This document shows, one piece after another, positions 45,079-53,995 of a stretch of 64,000 nucleotides of DNA (the stretch's first letter is position 1; the number at the start of each line of letters is the position of its first letter). This DNA comes from Myxococcales bacterium (GTDB lineage Bacteria > Myxococcota_A > Polyangia > Palsa-1104 > JAEUJZ01): positions 372,001 through 436,000 of the forward strand of contig JAEUKA010000036.1 of the NCBI GenBank assembly GCA_016794465.1. The letters run 5' to 3'. The translations under genes and the position numbers were made by a program. The notes below the pieces were generated by a model, which did not search any database, had not been told where the DNA came from, and saw only the letters and a program-made list of their open reading frames with translations.

Positions 45079-47127
45079 GTGCAAAAGGCCCCCGAGAGCT
45101 TCTCACCATCTAAGCACTTCGATGAGTTCGAGGTCGTTCGCAAACTCGGCGAAGGGGCCATGGGACAGGTGTTTCTGTGTCGGGATCAGAAGCTCGATCG
45201 GCACGTTGCGGTGAAGTTTCTCCGCCATGCCGCGCGTGATGAAGAGGTGCGCAAGCGCTTTTGGATCGAGGCCCGAGCGATTGCGCGACTGTCGCATCCC
45301 AACGTTGTGACGGTCCATCAGATGGGGGAGACCGATGGAATGCCCTATCTGGTGTCCGAGTTTGTCGAAGGCAAGAGTCTCGACAAGCTTCAACTCCCGC
45401 TGTCTCCTGCGCAGGCTCTTCGTATCGGGTTGTCCATCGCTCGCGGACTTGCGGCTGCCCACAAGCGCGGAGTTTTGCACCGTGACCTCAAGCCAGCGAA
45501 CGTGATGCTCACGGATGAGGGAGAGACCAAACTGCTCGACTTCGGTCTGGCCAAGCTGCTAGACCCAGTGACGACGACCTCGATCTCGCTTGAGTCAATC
45601 CTGCCGGTCAAAGCGGAAGAGCCATCGCAAGATGTCGGCATGGCAGCGACGATAGAGGCCGTCTCGTCGACCGGTGAAACGGTGCTCGCCTCCTCGCCTC
45701 CCCTGTCTGCCTCGGCCAGAACTCCGACGGTACGTAGGATTGCCCTGAAGGCTGCGCTGTCGCCTGGTGGATTCTCCATGACCCAGACCGGCTCGATGTT
45801 GGGCACGCCCCTTTACATGGCCCCTGAAGTCTGGAAGGGACAGCGAGCCACGGCGGCAGCGGACGTATACTCGTTCGGCGCGCTGATGTTTGAGCTTTTG
45901 ACCGGGAGGCCTCCCCATGATGCAGAATCAATCGAGGCGCTTTATGTCCGAGTTGTGGAGCAGGACGCTCCAACAGTTAGCAGCCGTGTGTCGAACCTAG
46001 ACCCTCGCCTGGCGAACATTGTCGATAAGTGTCTGCGCCGCGCTCTCTCCGAGCGATATGGCGCGGCCATGGATGTCTGTGCTGAGCTTGAAGTTCTGGT
46101 GGCCGCACAGACAGGAAGTCAGACCGCTCTCTCCTTCTTGACTCTGACTCCTTCCATTAGGAAACCAATTTTGACTGCTGGCGCACTGGGACTTGTGGTG
46201 TTTGCAGTCGTTGCCGTGAAAGACTCTCGTTACCTGCGAAGTGAGATGGCCACGATTCCTGCCGGTCAGTTTGAAATGGGAAGCACTCCCATGGAGATCA
46301 AGTCAGCGTTCCTTTGGTGCCAGAAGGAAGCCGGAGCGGACTGTCCACTTGCTGCCTACGAACGGGAGCAACCTGTCCATTCCGTGTCGGTGTCGCAGTT
46401 TCAAATGGACCGAACGGAAGTGACCAACCGAGCGTTTGCGGACTGGCTCAATTCTCAGCCAGGCCTTGTGGTGACTGCGGAACAGACCGTCCTAAAGGAT
46501 GGTGTACTTCTCGCCAATTTATATCCAACGTACCAGCCCTCGTTCGGACTGACCTACGATGCGAAGCGCCGCCACTTCGCGAGTGTCGCAGGCTTCGACG
46601 ATCGTCCTGTCTCACAAGTATCGTGGATCGCAGCACAGCGATACTGCGCAGCGAAAGGAAAGCGCCTTCCCACCGAAGCAGAGTGGGAACTTGCTGCACG
46701 AGGAACGGATGGTCGGCGATTCCCGTGGGGTCATGAGGAGCCGTCGTGCGAAGGAACCGTTGTGTCGCGGCTTCCGAACCTCCCCTGTGCAAAGATGGGC
46801 GTGGGTCCACGCGATGTTGGAACGTCGCTCCAGGACCGCACGCCTGAAGGAATTTACGATCTGTCGGGCAACATGCGGGAGTGGGTCTTGGATCGCTATA
46901 TTCCTCGGTACACTGCATGTGAGTCAGTTTGTCGAGACCCATTCCAGATCGAAGCACCGCCAGGAGCAGCCAAAGAGCGGGTTGTCCGTGGCGGAGGTTG
47001 GAATCTGGAGTCCGCAGCAGGAAGAGGAACTGCACGAGGACGATGGAAGGAAGATGAGGCGCCGCAGGACACCGGCTTTCGGTGTGTGCGGTCACAGACG
47101 AACCCATCAGGATTTCAAGGGAGCTAA
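45079..47127 (+). CDS. Ser/Thr protein kinase fused to FGE-sulfatase domain (copy 1)
   Basis: About 682 residues from the GTG at 45079. That start aligns with the paralogue at 56005 (both reach HFDEF/RFDEY after about 12 residues); an ATG at 44998 gives a 27-residue longer form. The kinase is complete: GEGAMGQVF, VAVKFL, VLHRDLKPAN, LLDFGLAK and GTPLYMAPE, with a long Ser/Pro insert before GTPLYMAPE. A membrane helix (ILTAGALGLVVFAVVAV) leads to a formylglycine-generating-enzyme-like (C-lectin fold) domain: ATIPAGQFEMGS, MDRTEVTNRAF, LPTEAEWELAARG, DLSGNMREWV, RGGGWN, GFRCV. Such domains usually bind ligands when fused to kinases. A DUF4384-like lipoprotein gene starts 4 bp after the stop. 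Confidence 0.9.
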   Translation: MQKAPESFSPSKHFDEFEVVRKLGEGAMGQVFLCRDQKLDRHVAVKFLRHAARDEEVRKRFWIEARAIARLSHPNVVTVHQMGETDGMPYLVSEFVEGKSLDKLQLPLSPAQALRIGLSIARGLAAAHKRGVLHRDLKPANVMLTDEGETKLLDFGLAKLLDPVTTTSISLESILPVKAEEPSQDVGMAATIEAVSSTGETVLASSPPLSASARTPTVRRIALKAALSPGGFSMTQTGSMLGTPLYMAPEVWKGQRATAAADVYSFGALMFELLTGRPPHDAESIEALYVRVVEQDAPTVSSRVSNLDPRLANIVDKCLRRALSERYGAAMDVCAELEVLVAAQTGSQTALSFLTLTPSIRKPILTAGALGLVVFAVVAVKDSRYLRSEMATIPAGQFEMGSTPMEIKSAFLWCQKEAGADCPLAAYEREQPVHSVSVSQFQMDRTEVTNRAFADWLNSQPGLVVTAEQTVLKDGVLLANLYPTYQPSFGLTYDAKRRHFASVAGFDDRPVSQVSWIAAQRYCAAKGKRLPTEAEWELAARGTDGRRFPWGHEEPSCEGTVVSRLPNLPCAKMGVGPRDVGTSLQDRTPEGIYDLSGNMREWVLDRYIPRYTACESVCRDPFQIEAPPGAAKERVVRGGGWNLESAAGRGTARGRWKEDEAPQDTGFRCVRSQTNPSGFQGS

Positions 47128-47131
47128 TTCA

Positions 47132-47719
47132 ATGAAGAATCATCTAGCGTCACTCGTACTATCGGTCCTCATTGGGTGTCACTCTGCGCAGACTCGCATG
47201 GATGGCCCAGGCAGCACGTCGCCAGGCTCCGTCCAAGTTCTGGCGCAGCAAGATGGCAAGTCCCAGCCGGTCGCCGCAGGCCAGTCGCTACCGAGCGGGA
47301 GCAAGTTTTCCGTATCGGTCAAAGCGCCAGCAACGAGCTATCTCTATCTTGCACTCGTTAGTGGAAGCAGGATGCCGACCACGATTGTCCCGGCCAGCGG
47401 AGAGAGTCCGCCAAAGATCGAGGCAGGCAATTCTGTCGCCTTTCCAGCAGGGGGCGGTACCTTTACTTTGGATGACCAGCCCGGCACGGAGACCGTTGTC
47501 GCGGTGTTTGCACCGGATCTACTGAACGAGGCGCAGCTGCAATCGCTGCTGGAGTCAGCTGAGTCCAGTGATGCTGCATCGCGAACAAGTGGAGAGAAGA
47601 CACGGGATGTCCCACCTATCGCGACCACTGCGACTCGCGGCGGATCTCCAGCTGGTTCCACATCGGGCAACCAGCGTGTCGTCATCAACCGCTTCTCCTT
47701 TGTACACGCCGCACGATAA
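47132..47719 (+). CDS. DUF4384-like lipoprotein (partner of kinase copy 1)
   Basis: A 195-residue lipoprotein. The ATG at 47132 follows AAGGGAGC and opens a signal peptide with lipobox IGC (MKNHLASLVLSVLIGC). The mature part has the DUF4384 pattern: SKFSVSVKAPATSYLYLALV, an IEAGNSVAFPAGGGTFTLDD stretch and PGTETVVAVFA. A Ser/Thr-rich tail follows. DUF4384 domains often accompany bacterial kinases and caspase-like proteins. An equivalent gene accompanies kinase copy 2. Confidence 0.75.
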   Translation: MKNHLASLVLSVLIGCHSAQTRMDGPGSTSPGSVQVLAQQDGKSQPVAAGQSLPSGSKFSVSVKAPATSYLYLALVSGSRMPTTIVPASGESPPKIEAGNSVAFPAGGGTFTLDDQPGTETVVAVFAPDLLNEAQLQSLLESAESSDAASRTSGEKTRDVPPIATTATRGGSPAGSTSGNQRVVINRFSFVHAAR

Positions 47720-47976
47720 CATTTGCCGTCTGCGTTGAGTGTCGGACCTGGCGTTCGGCAAAATCGGCCGACCTCAGGCCAAAACAGCCGACCATCGCTG
47801 CAACGGTCATTGCCTACCACGAGAATTGTCTCGACCAAATCCACCGTCTCTGAATCAGACAGGTGACTCTCTCCGTTGCAGATGGCGATTCGCAGGATCC
47901 AGACAAAGCAATGGCACAGGTGGTGCAATGAGTTGGAAGCGTCATCGCGATCAACGCTTTGCAAGGAGTGCCAACC
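47720..47976. other. Non-coding gap holding the inverted repeat copy
   Basis: This 257-bp gap between the lipoprotein gene and the transporter gene carries the two-unit repeat at 47754-47793. No other gene-like or regulatory feature is visible. Confidence 0.5.
47754..47793 (+). repeat. Second copy of the GGCAAAATCrGCC two-unit repeat, opposite orientation
   Basis: TTCGGCAAAATCGGCC (47754-47769) is followed by AGGCCAAAACAGCCGACC (47776-47793). The first differs by one base from the 34267-34302 unit and the second by a few. The spacing of the two units, about 20 bp, is the same. Orientation is reversed, so the pair brackets 34.3-47.8 kb like terminal inverted repeats. Confidence 0.7.
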
Positions 47977-49395
47977 ATGTTGTCGAGCGAACCTATCATC
48001 TCATCCAGCGGAACCTGGGCACTTTCCTACCACCCCCTACACACCAGCTCCTTCCGCGGTCGAGCCATTCCAGATCCACGCAGCGATCATCAAGTCGCAA
48101 GTCAACCAGCCATACAACTGCACGAGGACGCTGCGGTCGATAGTGCTCGCACACCATGGTATCGGATTCCATATGTACAAATTCTGATCGCGATGTTCCT
48201 TGGAATCCTGGTCGGTCATGTTCTTCCGAAGGAGGCACAATCGCTCAAGTTGCTCGGAGACTTCTTCGGAAAGCTCCTTCGGATGATGATCGCGCCAACC
48301 ATCTTCTGCACCGTGGTGCATGGAATCGGTTCGATGGGGGACATGCGACGACTAGGCCGGACGGGTCTTCGTGCACTTCTATACTTCGAGGTCGTTTCGA
48401 CGCTGGCGCTCATCATTGGGCTCGTTGTGGTGAACGTTGTCAAACCGGGCGTTGGCCTCAACTTTGATGTTCGCTCCCTGGACCCCTCTGTTAGCCAAAG
48501 CCTGCTGAGCAAAACACATTCTGGGGGCCACACGAGCTTCTTCCTAAACGTCATTCCTACTTCGTTCCTTGGTGCATTCACCTCAGGAGAACTCCTCCAA
48601 GTGCTCTTTGTCTCTGTCCTCACTGCGCTTGCGTTGCCGCTGCTGCCTGGGAAAGGTCTGTCTGTACTCCACTTCATTGAATCGGGTGGCAAGCTCTGTA
48701 TGTCGATGCTGGGGATGATTGTGAAGCTGGCTCCGCTTGGGGCGTTTGGCGCGATGGCGTACACCGTTGGGCACTTCGGTATCGCATCCCTTGGAAAACT
48801 GGCGCTTCTGATGCTCTGCTTCTACGTGACTGCGGTTCTGTTTGTTGGCCTTGTGCTTGGCTCGATCCTGCGCTGGGCTGGTGGCTCCCTTCGCAAGTAT
48901 CTTGCGTACATCAAAGATGAGATTCTGCTTGTCCTTGGAACCTGCTCGTCGGAAACAGCCCTGCCCGCGATGATGCGCAAGCTGGAAGCGCTCGGTTGCT
49001 CGCGTGCCACCGTCGGCCTTGTCCTTCCAACCGGCTTTAGCTTCAACCTGGATGGAACCAACATTTATCTCACCATGGCGGTGGTGTTTCTCGCTCAGGC
49101 CACCAATACACCATTGGATCTGTCACAGCAGATCGCACTCCTTTTGGCCGCGCTGCTAACCTCCAAGGGATCCGCTGCAGTTGTAGGGGCTGGCTTTATC
49201 ACCCTTGCCGCCACGATCCAGACAGTTCCCAGCATTCCGATCGAGTCGCTCGCAATCTTGGTCGGCGTCGATCGCTTCATGGGTGAAGGCCGAGCCATCA
49301 CCAACCTGATCGGAAACGGAATCGCCGCCCTCGCCGTATCCAAGTGGGAAGGCGAGCTCCCGGCAGGAACCTTGAAGCAGCGACTGAACGCCTAG
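47977..49395 (+). CDS. Dicarboxylate/amino acid:cation symporter (SDF family, DctA/GltP-like)
   Basis: A 472-residue symporter. I use the ATG at 47977 (AAGGAG at 47963-47968, 8 nt upstream). The first 70 residues are polar and not typical of the family. From IPYVQILIAMFLGILVGHVL on it matches DctA/GltP, including the SSETALP loop (TCSSETALPAMMRKL), the GFSFNLDGTNIYLTMAVVFL motif and the MGEGRAITNLIGNGIAAL end. It would take up C4-dicarboxylates or glutamate/aspartate with H+ or Na+. The link to the neighbouring signalling genes is unknown. Confidence 0.9.
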   Translation: MLSSEPIISSSGTWALSYHPLHTSSFRGRAIPDPRSDHQVASQPAIQLHEDAAVDSARTPWYRIPYVQILIAMFLGILVGHVLPKEAQSLKLLGDFFGKLLRMMIAPTIFCTVVHGIGSMGDMRRLGRTGLRALLYFEVVSTLALIIGLVVVNVVKPGVGLNFDVRSLDPSVSQSLLSKTHSGGHTSFFLNVIPTSFLGAFTSGELLQVLFVSVLTALALPLLPGKGLSVLHFIESGGKLCMSMLGMIVKLAPLGAFGAMAYTVGHFGIASLGKLALLMLCFYVTAVLFVGLVLGSILRWAGGSLRKYLAYIKDEILLVLGTCSSETALPAMMRKLEALGCSRATVGLVLPTGFSFNLDGTNIYLTMAVVFLAQATNTPLDLSQQIALLLAALLTSKGSAAVVGAGFITLAATIQTVPSIPIESLAILVGVDRFMGEGRAITNLIGNGIAALAVSKWEGELPAGTLKQRLNA

Positions 49396-49736
49396 CAGCG
49401 CCCCACAATCGCGGCTTTTTTGGATATGATGGCGTGGGGACCGCCATGACTCCGGAGAGAAGCCAGATCTGCATACTGCACGCGAAGCCAGATGAGAGCT
49501 TCGCCCATCAGTTGATGCTGACCCTTGCTCTGCCTGAGGCACTCCGACCGCAAGTTTCCCACCGATGCGCCACAGGCTGGCATGGCAGGCAGAACTGGTT
49601 CGGAGCCTGTGCAACAGCCAAGTTACGCTATCGAAGGCGACGAAAACATCGAACCGAGAGGCGATGCGTGCACAGGGTCCATGCTTGTAAGATATGATAT
49701 GGAGTGGCTGCTTGAGGAGTTGCCGGGAGGGGAAAC
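49396..49736. other. 340-bp gap with a possible short ORF
   Basis: This lies between the transporter gene and the next signalling gene. It contains TATGAT near 49424 and the short frame at 49446-49697, described separately. Nothing else is seen. Confidence 0.4.
49446..49697 (+). pseudogene. Possible N-terminal remnant of a TIR-like domain
   Basis: An 83-codon frame starts at an ATG with GGGGA upstream and reads MTPERSQICILHAKPDESFA, then HQLMLTL. A hydrophobic strand followed by a polar helix with Asp/Glu-Ser-Phe is how TIR domains begin. After about residue 55 the composition becomes Arg/Cys-rich and non-protein-like, suggesting a frameshift or decay. The call rests on a short resemblance only; a chance frame is quite possible. 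Confidence 0.25.
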
Positions 49737-51071
49737 ATGGCTGGAAAGCAAGTACTTCAGACAGTACTGGATCGATCTGCTGCGGAACTATTGCAGCAAC
49801 TCCTTGATGAGCAGGGCATTGCTTCCGAGATCTGTCGCGTAGCGGGAAATCCATACACCGGCATGCTCACAACAGATGCCTGGGAAATCCGGGTTTCTGT
49901 CGAAGACATGGATGAAGCGAAGGGAATCGCAGCGCAGTTAGAAGCAACGAACGAGGTGGAACAAGAGCCAGATGGTTTCGATTCGCAAACACCAAAGTCT
50001 CGGCACAATACTGAGTCTTCGGTGGATCCCCATCCGGCACGAGCAGCTGGGTCTCACATCCCTCGATTCCTGACGCTACTTGGCTTAACCGTGTGTCTTC
50101 CGGTTGCAGTAGGGTCGCTCCATGCACGGCACAGAAGGATCGGTTACCTGCTGCTCGGCATGTCGGTCACATGCCTTTTCCTCGGCATTGTGGAACACAA
50201 TGAGTTCGCTCTGTCTGCTGCGGTAGTTGCCAAATTGGTGGATGCCGTTCTGGCTCCATTACTGCTGGTGCGCACTCGGCGCAGACTCGGTGTTTCAAGC
50301 AATGCGGAGCTATGGAAAGGCCTGGGGCTCGCCCTGGCATGTGCACTCGTTGGATGCGTGACGGCAATCCACTTTCATCGGCAGAGGGAAGAAATCCGCG
50401 AAGAGTCCCAAGTCACTCGGGTGCTTGCTGCCGAGCAGGAACAGATCCTTCAGACTATCTTATCGGGCGGAACACCTCAGAGAAAACGGAGCCTTCCGAA
50501 CACCGCACTCGGTCGTTCAGGTACTGCTGCCCTCGACTACGTGGTGCTCATGGCCCAGAAGACCAGGCGAGCGCACGACGCCTATGCACAACTGGTGCAG
50601 CAGTTTGATGCTTTGCTCATCCAGGGCGCTCTTGAGACTGACATATCTCAGCTTGTTCTTGATGCAGAACAGGTTCGCGAACTCGCGGAGCAGATCGAGA
50701 AGGACGACGACTGGGACAGCTTGTGCGATGCGCTACGGAAAGAAGACGGCCGAACGCGCAACACCACGGTGTTCATCGATAGCCTCATTCGAACACATGA
50801 AGCACAAGGATCATCTGCCCAGAAAACCCGCGAGCTAGCTGGCCATCTAGCCAGGGCAGCGGGTCACTACCGCGATGCAGCGAAACTACTTCGCGGATGG
50901 AGCAAAAACCACGCCTATGCTTACCGTGGTGGTCAGGTGGTCTTTGTGTCGACGTCTCCTCCCGAAGAAGAGCAGAAGACGTATGCAGCACATCTGGAAG
51001 CGATTGCCAGTCTCGAACGACAGGCTGAGCAAATCCAGCAATTGCTCCGACAGGCACACCCTGCAAACTAG
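49737..51071 (+). CDS. Unknown membrane protein with DUF2007-like N-terminus and coiled coil
   Basis: A 444-residue protein. Residues 1-75 resemble DUF2007 signal-transducing modules (LLDEQGIASEICRV ... WEIRVSVEDMDEAKGIAAQL). Four hydrophobic segments follow (about 110-130, 140-158, 165-183 and 200-218). The C-terminal half is a polar coiled-coil region (RVLAAEQEQILQTIL; LVLDAEQVRELAEQIEKDD). The ATG has GGGAGGGG upstream. It lies 6 bp before a caspase-family gene, so the pair is an operon. A sensor or anchor for the protease is a reasonable guess; no functional evidence is visible. Confidence 0.65.
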   Translation: MAGKQVLQTVLDRSAAELLQQLLDEQGIASEICRVAGNPYTGMLTTDAWEIRVSVEDMDEAKGIAAQLEATNEVEQEPDGFDSQTPKSRHNTESSVDPHPARAAGSHIPRFLTLLGLTVCLPVAVGSLHARHRRIGYLLLGMSVTCLFLGIVEHNEFALSAAVVAKLVDAVLAPLLLVRTRRRLGVSSNAELWKGLGLALACALVGCVTAIHFHRQREEIREESQVTRVLAAEQEQILQTILSGGTPQRKRSLPNTALGRSGTAALDYVVLMAQKTRRAHDAYAQLVQQFDALLIQGALETDISQLVLDAEQVRELAEQIEKDDDWDSLCDALRKEDGRTRNTTVFIDSLIRTHEAQGSSAQKTRELAGHLARAAGHYRDAAKLLRGWSKNHAYAYRGGQVVFVSTSPPEEEQKTYAAHLEAIASLERQAEQIQQLLRQAHPAN

Positions 51072-51077
51072 GAACAA

Positions 51078-53357
51078 GTGGACACCGGAACTCGGAATTT
51101 AGTCATGCACGCTATTTGTCGTACTCGATGGTGGATTTTTGCTTGTTCCATTTTCCTTGCGCTTCTTGGCGGGAGGGCGACGGCGGAGACCAGGCGCGCG
51201 CTCATCGTCGGGATCAATCAATACCAAATCCATCCAACGGGAGATCGCGTTCCCAATCTTGATGGGGCGCTGGCGGATGCGGACGCCATCGCGGCACTGC
51301 TCCAGAGTCTGCATGGTTTTAAGCCGGAGAACATTCGGATTCTACGCGATCAGGAGGCGACTCGGGCGGCCCTGCTGTCCGCTCTCGATTCACACCTCGT
51401 GCGGAGCGCCGAGCCAGGGGATCTCTCCCTCTTCTATTATGCTGGACATGGTTCCTATGTGGACAATCCCACGTCCCAGGAAACAGACAAGCGCGATGAA
51501 ACCATCATTCCTGCTGACAGCAACACAGGGACACCCGATATTCGGGACAAGGAGCTAGCCCAGCACTTTCATCGAATTCTTGATAAGAAGGCGCAGCTCA
51601 TCGCCATCTTCGACAGCTGCCACAGCGGGTCCATTGCCCGAGGACTTCCCGATCCGATCAAGAATCGATTTGCGCCCCCCGCAAAAGCCCTGACTCGCGG
51701 TCACACAGCGGAAAAACTCCCTGCACAGAGTGTGGAGGAGCGCGGCGCGCTGGTTTGGTCCGCAGCCCAGGAACACCAGCCTGCCCAGGAAAAGCGGATC
51801 CGAGGACAACCACGCGGTCGATTTAGCAGTGCGCTCGAGCACGTCTTGTCGAGTCCATACAGAGAGGAGTCTGTAGAAAAACTCCACCTGCGCGTCCGTG
51901 CGATCATGCAGGCCAGCGGAAGTACTCAAGAGCCCGTCTTAGGGGCGACAGCAGAGCGGCGAGCACGCGGACTCTGGGGATTGCCCATTCCAAGTGGCGT
52001 CCGAGGGGAAGCCCCCACTGTTGCTGTGAGCCGGGTATCGGCTTCGCGGATCTACGTGCAAGCCGGCATTGCAACAGGGATCGGTGAGAACGCCATCCTT
52101 CGCAAGCGCGGCGAGGCCAGTGGTGTGCGGTTGCGGGTGGTGGAGGTATCCGGAATGGCCAGCAGTGTGGCAGAGATCATGGCGGGCAGTCCGAGTTCCA
52201 TCGCAACTGGTGACCTCTTCGAGGTGGAAGAGTATGGAAAACCGGCTGGCGATGGGCTGCATCTGTACCTTCCGACCCAACTCCCGGCGAAAGCAGAGCT
52301 TGCTGCCGCACTCAAGTCCTGGATGCCTCTGCTCACCGAACCGCGCATTCGATTTGTGCAGGATCCAACGGAGGGGAACCCGACCCATGTGATCGAATGG
52401 GAAAAGGGACGGTGGCAGCTGCGTGAACCCAGCGGAAGGCTGGTCGATCTAGGAATTGTTCCGAATGTGAAGCTCGCTCGCAAGTTACTGCTTGCCGTTC
52501 CGAAGTCCCAGACGTTCCTGAATGTCCCGGTAAGCAAAGAACGAGCAGAACAGTTGCGAGAGTATTTCCGGTCGAACCGCAGCTTTGTTGAGTTTGACAG
52601 CGACCCAGCGAGTGCCAGCTATCACGTGGTGGGTCGGGTTGTCGCGGGCTCGAGAACCCTTCAAGTAGAGCACGCGCTCATCCTGCCGAGCACCCAATCG
52701 ACTGATGCACATAGTGCACTTCCCGCTCGTAGCAATTGGATTCCAGACGAAGAAGATCGATTCCTCAGCAGCTTTGTATCGGAGGGACGACGACTGAACA
52801 AAGTCCTTCTGTGGCGCTCGATCGATTCTCCGCCTCCGGATGGAACTTTTCCGTATCAGCTTTCGGTGATCGATCTCGGTGCAAACCGTGTTGTTGCTGC
52901 TGGAGAACCGCTGCGCAGCGGTCGGCAGTACCAGCTGGCCATGGTGGCCTCGGCGATCGGCCCCAAGGTCCGTCCTCGATACGTCTATGTGTTCAGTCTC
53001 GATCGCGAAGGGAGCTGTTCCCTTCACCTACCGCTTTCCGACAGCAGCAACATCGAGAACTACATTCCTGACGTTCGCCCAGGTTCAGGTGCTCCCCAAG
53101 CTCAGATCCTGATTGGACATGGGTTCTCTGTGTCGCCACCGTTTGGTCGAGATACGATGATCGCCGTCACGACGGTCACGCCGATCGCGAGTCCCAGTGC
53201 ATTTTGCGCTGACAATGAGCGCCGCTCGCTTGGCAGCTCGTCGGCAGACCCGCTCACGCAGTTCCTCTTCGGAATCAATCAAGATACGCGTGCCAGCAGT
53301 TCCATCAGCACAAGCTGGTCGCTGCAACGACTAACAGTGGACTCGGTGGACAAGTAG
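51078..53357 (+). CDS. Caspase-family (C14) protein with DUF4384-like C-terminus
   Basis: A 759-residue exported protease. A signal peptide is visible (from the ATG at 51105: RWWIFACSIFLALLGGRATA); the GTG at 51078 is closer to a ribosome-like GGAA. The metacaspase/caspase fold runs about 37-310, with the dyad His124 in FYYAGHGSYV and Cys181 in IFDSCHSGS. The middle part (310-560) is unassigned beta-rich sequence. Residues about 600-720 look like DUF4384 (RPRYVYVFSLDREGSCSLHL). Both catalytic residues are present. With the signal peptide it would act outside the cytoplasm, unusual for a caspase-like effector. Confidence 0.82.
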   Translation: MDTGTRNLVMHAICRTRWWIFACSIFLALLGGRATAETRRALIVGINQYQIHPTGDRVPNLDGALADADAIAALLQSLHGFKPENIRILRDQEATRAALLSALDSHLVRSAEPGDLSLFYYAGHGSYVDNPTSQETDKRDETIIPADSNTGTPDIRDKELAQHFHRILDKKAQLIAIFDSCHSGSIARGLPDPIKNRFAPPAKALTRGHTAEKLPAQSVEERGALVWSAAQEHQPAQEKRIRGQPRGRFSSALEHVLSSPYREESVEKLHLRVRAIMQASGSTQEPVLGATAERRARGLWGLPIPSGVRGEAPTVAVSRVSASRIYVQAGIATGIGENAILRKRGEASGVRLRVVEVSGMASSVAEIMAGSPSSIATGDLFEVEEYGKPAGDGLHLYLPTQLPAKAELAAALKSWMPLLTEPRIRFVQDPTEGNPTHVIEWEKGRWQLREPSGRLVDLGIVPNVKLARKLLLAVPKSQTFLNVPVSKERAEQLREYFRSNRSFVEFDSDPASASYHVVGRVVAGSRTLQVEHALILPSTQSTDAHSALPARSNWIPDEEDRFLSSFVSEGRRLNKVLLWRSIDSPPPDGTFPYQLSVIDLGANRVVAAGEPLRSGRQYQLAMVASAIGPKVRPRYVYVFSLDREGSCSLHLPLSDSSNIENYIPDVRPGSGAPQAQILIGHGFSVSPPFGRDTMIAVTTVTPIASPSAFCADNERRSLGSSSADPLTQFLFGINQDTRASSSISTSWSLQRLTVDSVDK

Positions 53358-53371
53358 CTTCCGACAGTCAA

Positions 53372-53950
53372 CTACTCGCTGTAGTACCGGAAAGGAATGA
53401 TGGCAAATCCGTCTGGACCTAGCGTCTTGACCTGCGGCGGTACAAGCTCCGTAGCAGCATCTCCACCGCGCTGCTTGTCGATGATGACGGGGGGAGGTTC
53501 GCGCTCGCGAGTTGCTTCTCGCTTCTCAATGAGACGCAACACCACCGATTCCTCAACAGGAACACGACTTGCGACCAAGTACAGCGCTTGTTCTCCCGGC
53601 TCCGATTCCGGATGAAGCCAGGTTCCCTGCGGAGGAACGCGCGTCTCTTGTTTCGCTTTGACGAGAACCGCAGAGAGCTTTCCGTTTGGAATCTGCATCG
53701 CGAGCTTGTGGGCAGTGGACTCTTGGACGACAAAGAACATCAGCTCTCTGCTCGTCTGCACATGAAAGGCGACAAGATCGCCACTGTGCAGCACTGCCCC
53801 TTCGGGAATTGCTTGCAGTCCCTTGGGGGTACTCAGTACCGCTTGCGCAGAGAGCTGCACAGCAGGTTCCGGCCCTGACGGTGGATTCTTCACCTGTGTT
53901 CCGCTACAGGCAACAAAGAGGAGTGTCCCCAACATCGTACGACGTGTCAT
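53372..53950 (-). CDS. DUF4384-like lipoprotein (partner of kinase copy 2)
   Basis: A 192-residue lipoprotein. The ATG at 53950 (GGGGGA 7 nt upstream) opens MTRRTMLGTLLFVACSG, with lipobox FVAC; the longer TTG start is not needed. The mature sequence has the DUF4384-like pattern: DLVAFHVQTSRELMFFVV, PQGTWLHPESEPGEQALYLV, ending PFRYYSE. It is the third gene of the activator / kinase-FGE / lipoprotein operon. It converges with the caspase gene (14 bp between stops). Confidence 0.72.
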   Translation of the reverse strand: MTRRTMLGTLLFVACSGTQVKNPPSGPEPAVQLSAQAVLSTPKGLQAIPEGAVLHSGDLVAFHVQTSRELMFFVVQESTAHKLAMQIPNGKLSAVLVKAKQETRVPPQGTWLHPESEPGEQALYLVASRVPVEESVVLRLIEKREATREREPPPVIIDKQRGGDAATELVPPQVKTLGPDGFAIIPFRYYSE

Positions 53951-53995
53951 CGCTCGTTCCCCCAAGGACAGTCGGCTGAGTGCCGCGCAGTTAGG

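Noticed and set aside
45471..45500. Second attachment site, because the kinase catalytic-loop codons recur here
   Set aside because: The similarity is that expected between homologous kinase genes, and the surrounding gene is intact.
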